Positions 14,389-21,628 of a stretch of 24,513 bases of DNA are shown here, in pieces. This DNA is from an uncultured Eubacteriales bacterium. Its GTDB lineage: Bacteria > Bacillota > Clostridia > Christensenellales > CAG-138. Numbering within the stretch: position 1 is the stretch's first letter; each line of letters opens with the position of its first letter. The notes beneath the pieces are model-generated. The model saw only the letters and a list, made by a program, of their open reading frames with translations. It ran no database searches and was not told the DNA's origin. The position numbers and the translations under genes are program-made. Where the stretch lies: positions 1-24,513 of the forward strand of contig UQOG01000017.1 in the NCBI GenBank assembly GCA_900542615.1. Direction: 5' to 3'.

Positions 14389-15327
14389 ATGCCTCGTATT
14401 TGCATGGCAGGAGCAGCCGCAGCCGCCATGCTGCAACAGCGCCCCATGGAGGGGCGCGTACATAGCGTATTCCGCCGGGTACTCAATGTGGAAATGCCGG
14501 CCCTGCCAGGGGCGGTAGATAACCTATACAGCTTGGGCAGGCAGGATGTTCCCCCATCCCCGGCCATGCTGGTGACGGACCTGCGGCGGGCGTTTTTCGG
14601 GGTATCTCCCGGGGATGTGATCCGGATCCATCCCGACCGGATCGAGGTGGGGGAATATCGCATCGCCATCCCGGAGGTTCTGCCCCAGTGGCAGCAACGC
14701 TCCCATGTATGCGGCGCCCTGGCGGATGGGGAAACCCTGGAAGGGTATTTTTCCAACATTGCCGTCGTACTGCTGCAGCGGGTGCCCTGGCCCCAGCCAA
14801 GCTCCCTGCTGCTGCTGGCAGGGCGGCAGGCCCGGCGGGACGATCCTTTTGGGAAAGCCTTCCAAGCCGGGGTAGAGGCCCTGGAAGCATGGGGCCGCGA
14901 GGCCCTGAAGGATCCTGCGCCGGCGCCCCCCTCGGGGGAGACCGCCCGGCTGCTGGGCCTGGGCGCCGGGCTGACCCCCTCGGGGGATGATTATCTGTCC
15001 GGCGTATTGACCGGCCTGGGCCAATTCCCTGGCGCGGCGGCTTTGCTGGAAAGCGTGAGAAGGGCCGTGCAGGCCAATTTGAGCCGAACCAACCGGCTGA
15101 GCCAGCACTTTTTGTCCTATGCCATGGCGGGCTATTGGGGCCGCCTGGAGGATCAGCTGGTGGACGCCCTGTGCGGGGGGGACCGGCCCGGCTATCTGGC
15201 GGCGGCGGAAGCCCTATCCGCCTATGGCTCCTCCTCCGGCATGGATGAAATGCTGGGCCTGCGCACCGGCCTGCGGCTGGGGCTATTGGCCGCCGGTGTA
15301 AATGGAACCGAAAAAGCATTAGTATAA
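14389..15327 (+). CDS. allH: DUF2877 protein, AllH (YlbF)-like subunit of oxamate carbamoyltransferase
   Basis: The protein is 312 residues from ATG 14389, 8 bases after GGAGAGGAGG; the frame is open further upstream but without an SD. The family hallmark GLGAGLTPSGDDYLSGVL lies at about residues 189-206. Other conserved-looking parts are the N-terminal GRVHSVFRRVLNVEM and the C-terminal GSSSGMDEMLGLRTGLRLG. AllH is the third component, with AllF and AllG, of E. coli oxamate carbamoyltransferase. Here it is split from fdrA-allG by the cyclase, hydroxylase and permease genes, which argues that all those genes serve one pathway. Two hairpins sit between it and the permease. A carbamate kinase gene, which would turn carbamoyl phosphate into ATP, is not in the window. 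Family assignment is strong. Confidence 0.9.
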   Translation: MPRICMAGAAAAAMLQQRPMEGRVHSVFRRVLNVEMPALPGAVDNLYSLGRQDVPPSPAMLVTDLRRAFFGVSPGDVIRIHPDRIEVGEYRIAIPEVLPQWQQRSHVCGALADGETLEGYFSNIAVVLLQRVPWPQPSSLLLLAGRQARRDDPFGKAFQAGVEALEAWGREALKDPAPAPPSGETARLLGLGAGLTPSGDDYLSGVLTGLGQFPGAAALLESVRRAVQANLSRTNRLSQHFLSYAMAGYWGRLEDQLVDALCGGDRPGYLAAAEALSAYGSSSGMDEMLGLRTGLRLGLLAAGVNGTEKALV

Positions 15328-15361
15328 CTTATGGATGCGCGGAGAACCATTCAGGAACCTG

Positions 15362-15390
15362 TTGACAGGCCCGCGGCTTCATGGTATGCT
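15362..15390 (+). promoter_or_regulatory. Promoter of the glycine cleavage operon
   Basis: TTGACA (15362-15367) is followed by a 17-base spacer and TATGCT (15385-15390), preceded by TGG (extended -10). Transcription would start near 15397, about 25 bases before the first riboswitch aptamer. Confidence 0.75.
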
Positions 15391-15419
15391 TAACACAATA
15401 AAATGTATGGTCGGATGAT

Positions 15420-15610
15420 TGGCTCGGGAGAGACCGGAAGGCCGGCGCCGAAGGGGCAAGCAGAAACTCTCAGGCAAAAGGATCGAGCCAGGACGACACT
15501 CCGAAAAAGTATGGCGGGAGGCTTTCCCCGCCGTACGCCGAAGGTGCAACCGCCCCGTCTCGCCCCGTAGGCGGCAGGGGGTGTGGAATCTCTCAGGTGC
15601 AAAAACGGAG
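15420..15610 (+). ncRNA. Tandem glycine riboswitch (two aptamers)
   Basis: Aptamer 1 (about 15420-15490) has P1 arms TGGCTCG/CGAGCCA and the conserved segments GGGAGAGACC (15426-15435), GCGCCGAAGGGGCAA (15445-15459) and CTCTCAGGCAAAAGG (15467-15481). Aptamer 2 (about 15499-15610) has P1 arms CTCCG (15499-15503) and CGGAG (15606-15610), GCCGAAGGTGCAA (15537-15549) and CTCTCAGGTGCAAAAACGG (15590-15608). This is the standard two-aptamer glycine riboswitch placed before gcv operons in Firmicutes, where glycine usually turns expression on. The cluster it precedes is entirely glycine-metabolising, confirming the assignment. Confidence 0.95.
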
Positions 15611-15647
15611 GCGCAGATTTCCAAAGGGGAAGTTTGCGCCTTTTCTC
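15610..15647 (+). terminator. Intrinsic terminator, expression platform of the glycine riboswitch
   Basis: Arms 15610-15622 (GGCGCAGATTTCC) and 15628-15640 (GGAAGTTTGCGCC) pair over 13 bp with two G-U pairs and a 5-base loop, followed by TTTTCTC. The first base of the stem is also the last base of the aptamer-2 P1 stem, so the two structures adjoin and can compete. This suggests transcriptional control: without glycine the terminator forms, with glycine the transcript continues into gcvT. Confidence 0.75.
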
Positions 15648-15714
15648 ATACCGTAAAACGGCACATCCAAATCCTTACACCACCAAGAATCTATCGGGAG
15701 GAGCGAAAAAGACA

Positions 15715-18363
15715 ATGCAGGAATGCAAGCGCACACAACTTTACGATGTCCATGTGGCGGCAGGGGCAAGCATGGTGGACTTTGGCGGCTGGGAAATGCC
15801 CATCCAATACCCTACCGGCATTGTGGCGGAGCATCTGTATACCCGGCACGTATGCAGCCTGTTCGACGTATCCCACATGGGCCGGCTGCTGATCCAGGGG
15901 CCGGAGCGGGTGGCCTTCTTACAGCATGTGCTCACCAGCAACGTGATGGCCCTGGACCTGAACAAGGCCCAGTATTGCATCATCCCCAACGAAAACGGCG
16001 GGGCTGTGGACGACGCTTACCTTTATAAATTCGAGGAGGATTGGTTCCTGCTGGTGGTGAACGCCGCCAACAAGGACAAGGACCTGGCCCATCTGGGGGC
16101 GCTGGTCAAGGATTTCGACTGCACCATCACGGACATCTCTGCGGACTATGCGTCCATCGCCATCCAGGGGCCCAAGAGCAAGGAGCTGTTGCTACAGATG
16201 TCCGGCGGCCAGGCCATTACCGAGCCCATGAAGAACGCCCTGAACACCCTGGAGCTGGAGGGGAAAACCGTGCGGGTGGCCAAGACCGGCTATACCGGCG
16301 AGCCGCTGGGCTATGAATTGTTCATCGACAGCGCCAACGCCGTATGGCTGTGGGACCGGCTGCTGGAGCTGGGGGCCAAGCCCGCGGGCCTGGGCGCCCG
16401 GGATACCCTACGGCTGGAGGCGGGGCTGCCCCTTTACGGCCATGAGATGGGCCAGGCCCCCGATGGCAGCGAGATCCCCATCTTCGCCGTGCCTTTGGCC
16501 AAGTTCGCCGTGAGCTTTTCGCCGCAAAAGGGCGACTACGTGGGCCGGGCGGCCCTGGAAAAGCAGGCGGAGGCCAACAAGGCCATTTTGAACCGGGATT
16601 TCCGGGACCTGTCCGTGCTGCCCAAGCGCATCCAGCCCATCACCCTGCTGGATCGGGGCGTGATGCGGGCCGGCATGGAGGTTTACAGAGGGGACATGTG
16701 CATCGGCTGGGTCACCAGCGGCACCATGGTGCCCTATTACCAGGCGGAGGGCGAGGGCTTGGCCACGGTGATCCTGGAGGAGACCGCCAAGCGTTCCATC
16801 GGCCTGGCCTACATTGCCAGCGACGTGCTCACGGACGATATGGTAGAAATCGACGTGCGGGGCAAGCGGCTCAAGGCCGTGGTGCCGGCCTGCCATATGC
16901 GGGCGGATGCGCCGCCCTTTGCCCGGCCCATCCTGTACCGGCCGGAGGCGGCCCCCGCCCAGGCGGACGCCGCGCCCCGGTATGAAAAGGCCGTCAATCT
17001 GATCCGGGAGGCCACGGAAAACCACGACTGGCGGCAGAACCGGTGCATCAACCTGATCCCCTCGGAAAATAGCGCCAGCCGGGCCGTACAGCTGCTATGC
17101 GCCTCGGACCCTGCCTTCCGCTATGCGGAGCATAAAAAGGTAAAATCCTTCTACGACGCGGACATCTTCTATTACCAGGGCACCAAGTTCATCGACCGGG
17201 TGGAGCAGCTGCTGGTGGAGCAGATGAAGGAATACTTCGGCTGCACCGAGGTGGAGACCCGGGTCATCAGCGGCCAGATGTCCAATATGGCCACCTTCTC
17301 CGCCCTGATGGATTGGAAAAACCGCCTGGACCGCAAGCATGACCCCAAGCGCCTGGGCTATGTGATGAACAACCACATCATCAAGGGCGGCCACCTTTCC
17401 GCCCAACCCATGGGCGCCCTGCGGGACTATATCGCCATCGACCCGGTGACCGAACGCCATGCCATCGTGAATTTCCCGGTGTGCAAGGATAACATCTACA
17501 AGATCGACGTGGAGGAGACCAAAAAGCTCATCGACCAGTATAAGCCCGAGCTGATCATCTTCGGCAAGAGCATGGTGCTGCACCGGGAGCCGGTGGCCGC
17601 CATCCGCCAGTTTGTGGACCAGCAGGGAATCCCCACCACCATCATGTACGATATGGCCCATGTGCTGGGCCTGGTGGGCCCCTACTTCCAGCAGCCCTTC
17701 CAGGAGGGCGCGGAGATCGTCACCGGGTCCACCCATAAGACTTTCTTTGGGCCCCAGCGTGGCGTCATTGCGGTGAACTACCAGAAGGAGGATCTGAAAT
17801 ACGGCCTCTGGGAGACCATTGAGCGCCGGGCCTTCCCGGGCAGCGTATCCAACCATCACCTGGGCACCCAGCTGGGCCTGCTGATGGCTGCCTATGAGAT
17901 GAACCAGTTCAAGGACGAATACCAGAAGCACATCGTGAACAACGCCAAGAGCTTCGCCAAGAGCCTCAAGGCCCATGGCCTGGAGGTGGCGGGGGATCCG
18001 GCCAACGACTACACCGAGACCCACCAGGTGATCGTGTCCGTGGGCTACGGGGAAGGCCCCGAGGTGGCGGAACGGCTGGAGCAGAACAACATCATCGTCA
18101 ACTACCAGGCCACCCCCGAGGAGGAGGGCTTCACGGCCTCCGGCGCCTTGCGCATGGGTGTGAGCGAAATGACCCGCTTCGGCTTTGGCCCGGCGGAATT
18201 CGACCGGCTGGCCGGCATCATGGCGGACTGCATCCTACGGTGCAAGGATGTGACCCCAGAGGTGGAGGCCTTCCGCAGCCAGTATACCCAGATGCACTAC
18301 TGCTTCGACCAGCAGCAGATGCTGGAGGCCCTGGAGGGCTTTTCGGAAAAGATTGGCCTGTAA
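15715..18363 (+). CDS. GcvT-serine hydroxymethyltransferase fusion protein
   Basis: This is one uninterrupted frame of 882 residues from ATG 15715 (GGGAGGAG 11 bases upstream). Residues 1 to about 406 are aminomethyltransferase GcvT: YDVHVAAGASMVDFGGWEMP, FDVSHMGRLLI, ENGGAVDDAYLYKF and GARDTLRLEAGLPLYGHEM. A short alanine/proline-rich linker (about 407-422) leads to a full serine hydroxymethyltransferase domain (about 423-882) with NLIPSENSASRAV, DMAHVLGL (D646, H649) and STHKTFFGP, where K675 should bind pyridoxal phosphate. GcvT makes methylene-tetrahydrofolate from the aminomethyl group on GcvH; SHMT uses it with glycine to make serine. Joining them could pass methylene-tetrahydrofolate directly between sites. 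The SHMT half is divergent from the common bacterial GlyA. No ribosome binding site or start is seen at the junction. First gene of the operon, under the glycine riboswitch. Confidence 0.93.
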   Translation: MQECKRTQLYDVHVAAGASMVDFGGWEMPIQYPTGIVAEHLYTRHVCSLFDVSHMGRLLIQGPERVAFLQHVLTSNVMALDLNKAQYCIIPNENGGAVDDAYLYKFEEDWFLLVVNAANKDKDLAHLGALVKDFDCTITDISADYASIAIQGPKSKELLLQMSGGQAITEPMKNALNTLELEGKTVRVAKTGYTGEPLGYELFIDSANAVWLWDRLLELGAKPAGLGARDTLRLEAGLPLYGHEMGQAPDGSEIPIFAVPLAKFAVSFSPQKGDYVGRAALEKQAEANKAILNRDFRDLSVLPKRIQPITLLDRGVMRAGMEVYRGDMCIGWVTSGTMVPYYQAEGEGLATVILEETAKRSIGLAYIASDVLTDDMVEIDVRGKRLKAVVPACHMRADAPPFARPILYRPEAAPAQADAAPRYEKAVNLIREATENHDWRQNRCINLIPSENSASRAVQLLCASDPAFRYAEHKKVKSFYDADIFYYQGTKFIDRVEQLLVEQMKEYFGCTEVETRVISGQMSNMATFSALMDWKNRLDRKHDPKRLGYVMNNHIIKGGHLSAQPMGALRDYIAIDPVTERHAIVNFPVCKDNIYKIDVEETKKLIDQYKPELIIFGKSMVLHREPVAAIRQFVDQQGIPTTIMYDMAHVLGLVGPYFQQPFQEGAEIVTGSTHKTFFGPQRGVIAVNYQKEDLKYGLWETIERRAFPGSVSNHHLGTQLGLLMAAYEMNQFKDEYQKHIVNNAKSFAKSLKAHGLEVAGDPANDYTETHQVIVSVGYGEGPEVAERLEQNNIIVNYQATPEEEGFTASGALRMGVSEMTRFGFGPAEFDRLAGIMADCILRCKDVTPEVEAFRSQYTQMHYCFDQQQMLEALEGFSEKIGL

Positions 18364-18381
18364 CCCTTTTACCGTACCCGC

Positions 18382-18405
18382 CCTAGGGCCGGCGCCGGCC
18401 CTGGG
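18382..18405 (+). repeat. Long palindrome between the gcvT-SHMT gene and gcvH
   Basis: AGGGCCGGCGCCGGCCCT (18385-18402) is a perfect 18-base palindrome, extended outward by a T-G wobble and two C-G pairs. As RNA it forms a hairpin with a tiny loop and no T-run, so it may stabilise or process the operon mRNA. Confidence 0.45.
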
Positions 18406-18441
18406 ATAAAACCTGTGAATAAAAATTTGGAGGTATTGATC

Positions 18442-18819
18442 ATGAAGTATCCCGTTGAGTTGCAGTATTCCAAGTCCCACGAGTGGGTGAAGGAGGAGGA
18501 CGGCGTGATGGTGATCGGCATCACGGATTTCGCCCAGGACGCCCTGGGGGACGTGGTGTTCATCAACCTGCCCCAGGAGGGGGACGAGGTGGCCGCCGGG
18601 GAATCCTTTGGCGATGTGGAGTCCGTAAAGGCGGTCTCCGAGATCCTCAGCCCGGTGAGCGGGGTGATCTGCGCGGTGAACGAGGACCTGGCGGATAGCC
18701 CGGAATCCCTCAATTCCGACCCCTACGGCGCCTGGATCATCAAGGTGGAAAACGTATCCGAGACCGAGGAACTGCTGGATGCGGCCGCCTACGAGGCCTT
18801 CTGCGCCACGGAGGGCTAA
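18442..18819 (+). CDS. gcvH: Glycine cleavage system H protein
   Basis: The 125-residue lipoyl carrier of the glycine cleavage system has the usual family length. ATG 18442 is chosen because TTGGAGGT sits 8 bases upstream and the protein then begins MKYPVELQYSKSHEWV, as in other H proteins; an in-frame ATG at 18415 adds nine residues and has no SD. The lipoylation site is K63 in GDVESVKAVSEILSPVSG. H protein carries the aminomethyl group from the P protein to GcvT and is reoxidised by dihydrolipoyl dehydrogenase. The ATG of gcvPA follows one base after its stop. Lipoate ligase or synthase genes are not seen in the window. Confidence 0.97.
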   Translation: MKYPVELQYSKSHEWVKEEDGVMVIGITDFAQDALGDVVFINLPQEGDEVAAGESFGDVESVKAVSEILSPVSGVICAVNEDLADSPESLNSDPYGAWIIKVENVSETEELLDAAAYEAFCATEG

Positions 18820-18820
18820 T

Positions 18821-20137
18821 ATGGGCAGCTACATCCCCTCCACCAAGGCCCAGCAGCAGGAAATGCTATCCCAGCTTGGGCTACAGGATTTCAAGGGGCT
18901 GTATCAGGACGTACCCGCCAGCATGTATCTGGAGCAGGGGCTCAATATCCCTGCCGGCATGAGCGAGCTGGAGGTGCGCCGGGCGGTCTCCGCCATGGCA
19001 GGGGAAAACCGGGTGTTTTCCACCGTGCTGCGGGGCGCCGGCGCCTACGACCATTATATCCCCAGCATTGTCAAGTACATCCCCGCCAAGGAGGAATTCC
19101 TCACCGCCTATACCCCTTACCAGGCGGAAATGAGCCAGGGGATCCTGCAATCCATCTTTGAATACCAGACCATGATCTGCGAGCTGACCGGCATGGACGT
19201 GTCCAACGCCTCGGTATACGACGGGGCCACGGCAGCCGCCGAGGCGGCGGCCATGTGCCGGGACCGGAAGCGCACCGTGACGCTGGTGTCCGCCGCAGCC
19301 CATCCGGATACCATCAACACCATCCGTACCTATTGCTACGGGGCGGGGTGTGAGATGCGGCTGGTCCCCCTGCGGGAGGGCAAGACCGACCTGGCAGCCC
19401 TCAAGGACATGCTGGCAGCCGATGTGGCCAGCTTCTATGTGCAGCAGCCCAACTTCTACGGCCTCTTTGAGGACGCCCAGGCCCTGGGCCAGGCGGTGCA
19501 CGAGGCCGGGGCCATGTACGTGATGGGCTGCAACCCCATCGCCCTGGCCATCGCCAAGACCCCGGCGGCCTGTGGGGCGGACGTGGCCGTGGGGGAAGGC
19601 CAGCCCTTGGGTATGCCCCTTTCCTATGGCGGCCCCTACTTGGGGTATATGGCCACCACCAAGAAGCACATGCGCAAACTCCCCGGCCGCATCGTTGGGG
19701 AGACGGTGGACAACCGGGGGGAGCGGGCCTTTGTATTGACCCTCCAGGCCCGGGAACAGCACATCCGCCGGGAAAAGGCCAGCAGCAACATCTGCTCCAA
19801 CCAGGCCCTGTGCGCCCTGACCGCCGGGGCGTATATGGCCGCCATGGGTCCAGAAGGCATGGCGGAGGCCGCCCGGCAGAGCATGGCCAAGGCTCATTAT
19901 CTGGCGGCGGAACTGTGCAAGCTCCCCGGGGTATCCCTGCGGTATCCGGGCGCGTTCTTCCATGAATTCCTGCTGGATATGCCCCAGGCGGACGCCTTGC
20001 TTGCCGCCCTGGAGGAAGCGGATATCCTGGGCGGCCTGCCGGTGGACGGGGGCGTGCTGTGGTGCGCCACGGAAACCGTGGAAAAGGCCAAGCTGGATCA
20101 AACCGTGGCCATTGCAAAGGAGGTGTGCGGGCAATGA
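18821..20137 (+). CDS. gcvPA: Glycine dehydrogenase (decarboxylating) subunit 1
   Basis: The 438-residue N-terminal-type subunit of the split P protein starts at ATG 18821, with GGAGGG inside the end of gcvH and a one-base gap, so translation is coupled. Typical stretches are YIPSTKAQQQEML, FSTVLRGAGAYDHYIPSIV, TAYTPYQAEMSQGILQSIFE, SVYDGATAAAEAAAM and RREKASSNICSNQALCALTA. Together with subunit 2 it forms the pyridoxal-phosphate decarboxylase that releases CO2 from glycine and loads the aminomethyl group onto H protein. Its stop overlaps the subunit 2 start (ATGA at 20134-20137), favouring equal synthesis of the two subunits. Confidence 0.97.
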   Translation: MGSYIPSTKAQQQEMLSQLGLQDFKGLYQDVPASMYLEQGLNIPAGMSELEVRRAVSAMAGENRVFSTVLRGAGAYDHYIPSIVKYIPAKEEFLTAYTPYQAEMSQGILQSIFEYQTMICELTGMDVSNASVYDGATAAAEAAAMCRDRKRTVTLVSAAAHPDTINTIRTYCYGAGCEMRLVPLREGKTDLAALKDMLAADVASFYVQQPNFYGLFEDAQALGQAVHEAGAMYVMGCNPIALAIAKTPAACGADVAVGEGQPLGMPLSYGGPYLGYMATTKKHMRKLPGRIVGETVDNRGERAFVLTLQAREQHIRREKASSNICSNQALCALTAGAYMAAMGPEGMAEAARQSMAKAHYLAAELCKLPGVSLRYPGAFFHEFLLDMPQADALLAALEEADILGGLPVDGGVLWCATETVEKAKLDQTVAIAKEVCGQ

Positions 20138-21534
20138 AGCTGATCTTTGAAAAGAGCGTGCCGGGCCGCAAATGCAGCCTGCTGCCCCCCTGCGACGTGG
20201 CCCCCGTCGCCCTGCCGGAGGGCATGGAGCGGGAAACCCCGCCCCGGCTGCCGGAGCTGAGCGAGACCGACATTTCCAGGCACTATACGGAGCTGAACCA
20301 GCGGGTACACGGGGTCAATTGCGGCTTCTATCCCCTGGGCTCCTGCACCATGAAATACAACCCCCGCATCGACGAGGAAATGGCCGCCCTGCCCGGGTTT
20401 ACCCAGATCCATCCCCTGGCCCCCGCCCATACCACAAAGGGCTGCCGGGCGGTGCTGGATACGGCCAAGCAATACCTGTGCGAGATCACCGGCATGGACG
20501 ATATGACCTTCCAGCCCGCCGCCGGCGCCCACGGGGAATTTACCGGCGTAATGCTGATCAAGGCCTATCACGACGCCCGGGGAGACGGGAAGCGCACCAA
20601 GATCATTGTGCCGGATTCCGCCCACGGCACCAACCCGGCCACCGCCAACATGTGCGGGTACACGGTGGTGAACATCCCCTCCGCCCCCAACGGCTGCGTG
20701 GACCTGGAGGCCCTCAAAGGGGTGCTGGGGGAGGATACCGCGGGCCTGATGCTCACCAACCCCAATACCGTGGGCATCTTCGATGAGAACATCCTGGAGA
20801 TCACCAAGCTGGTCCATGGGGCCGGCGGCCTGTGCTACTATGACGGGGCCAACCTGAACGCCGTCATGGGGGTGGTGCGGCCCGGTGACATGGGCTTTGA
20901 CTGCATCCACATGAACCTGCACAAAACCTTCGCCACCCCCCACGGCGGCGGCGGCCCGGGCGCGGGGGCGGTGGGCTGCAAGGCCCATTTGCAGGCGTAC
21001 CTGCCCAAGTCCGCCGCTATGGACGGGGAAGCGGATCTGCAGGTGCGCAGCTTTGCCGGCAACTTCCTGGTGGTGGTAAAGGCCCTCACCTACATCATGA
21101 CCCTGGGCCGGGAGGGCATCCCCGAGGCGGCGAAAAACGCGGTGCTCAACGCCAATTACCTGATGGCGGGCATCAAGGGCACCTTTGACGTGGCCTTCGA
21201 CCGGATCTGTATGCATGAGTTTGTGCTGGATCTGAGCGAATATAAAAAGCAGACGGGGGTTTCCGCCCTGGATGTGGCCAAGTCCCTCATCGATTATGGA
21301 ATGCATCCTCCCACCATGTACTTCCCCCTGATCGTCCACGAGGCCCTGATGCTGGAGCCCACCGAGACCGAGAGCAAGGAGACCCTGGACTGGGCGGCGG
21401 GGATATTCCGCCAGCTGTACCAGCTGGGGAAGGAAAACCCGGAATACATGCATGAAGCCCCCCACGCCGCCCAGATCGGCCGGCCGGACGAGGTGAAGGC
21501 GTCCCGGGAGCCGGTGCTGCGCTACGGGTTCTGA
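20134..21534 (+). CDS. gcvPB: Glycine dehydrogenase (decarboxylating) subunit 2
   Basis: The 466-residue C-terminal-type subunit of the split P protein starts at ATG 20134, overlapping the gcvPA stop; GCAAAGGAGG lies shortly upstream inside gcvPA. The family pattern is clear: GSCTMKYNPRIDEEMAALPG near residues 70-90, QPAAGAHGEFTGVMLIKAYH, DSAHGTNPATANMCGY, and the cofactor site MNLHKTFATPHGGGGPG with K264 as the pyridoxal-phosphate lysine. It carries the catalytic lysine of the heterodimeric P protein. The length and all main motifs are intact. A hairpin (21571-21600) separates it from the dehydrogenase gene. Confidence 0.97.
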   Translation: MKLIFEKSVPGRKCSLLPPCDVAPVALPEGMERETPPRLPELSETDISRHYTELNQRVHGVNCGFYPLGSCTMKYNPRIDEEMAALPGFTQIHPLAPAHTTKGCRAVLDTAKQYLCEITGMDDMTFQPAAGAHGEFTGVMLIKAYHDARGDGKRTKIIVPDSAHGTNPATANMCGYTVVNIPSAPNGCVDLEALKGVLGEDTAGLMLTNPNTVGIFDENILEITKLVHGAGGLCYYDGANLNAVMGVVRPGDMGFDCIHMNLHKTFATPHGGGGPGAGAVGCKAHLQAYLPKSAAMDGEADLQVRSFAGNFLVVVKALTYIMTLGREGIPEAAKNAVLNANYLMAGIKGTFDVAFDRICMHEFVLDLSEYKKQTGVSALDVAKSLIDYGMHPPTMYFPLIVHEALMLEPTETESKETLDWAAGIFRQLYQLGKENPEYMHEAPHAAQIGRPDEVKASREPVLRYGF

Positions 21535-21570
21535 GCCCGGGTAAATTCCATCCAACCTTACGCCATGGCA

Positions 21571-21600
21571 TCCGGGGCCGGGCCGGCGGCCTGCCCCGGA
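21571..21600 (+). terminator. Stem-loop between gcvPB and the lipoamide dehydrogenase gene
   Basis: TCCGGGGC (21571-21578) pairs perfectly with GCCCCGGA (21593-21600) and is followed by ATTTCATTTA. It could be a partial terminator that lowers expression of the last gene, or a stabiliser. Confidence 0.45.
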
Positions 21601-21628
21601 ATTTCATTTACATAAGGAGAACGGCAAT

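Noticed and set aside
15420..15610. Repeated CTCTCAGG and CCGAAGG motifs as a repeat array
   Set aside because: They are the conserved cores of the two glycine aptamers, not an independent repeat or CRISPR array.
15583..15714. N-terminal extension of the GcvT-SHMT frame
   Set aside because: It overlaps the riboswitch aptamer and terminator. ATG 15715 has an SD and starts the protein like other GcvT proteins.
20098..21555. 485-codon minus-strand open frame
   Set aside because: It is antisense to gcvPB, which carries all family motifs; the translation is low-complexity.
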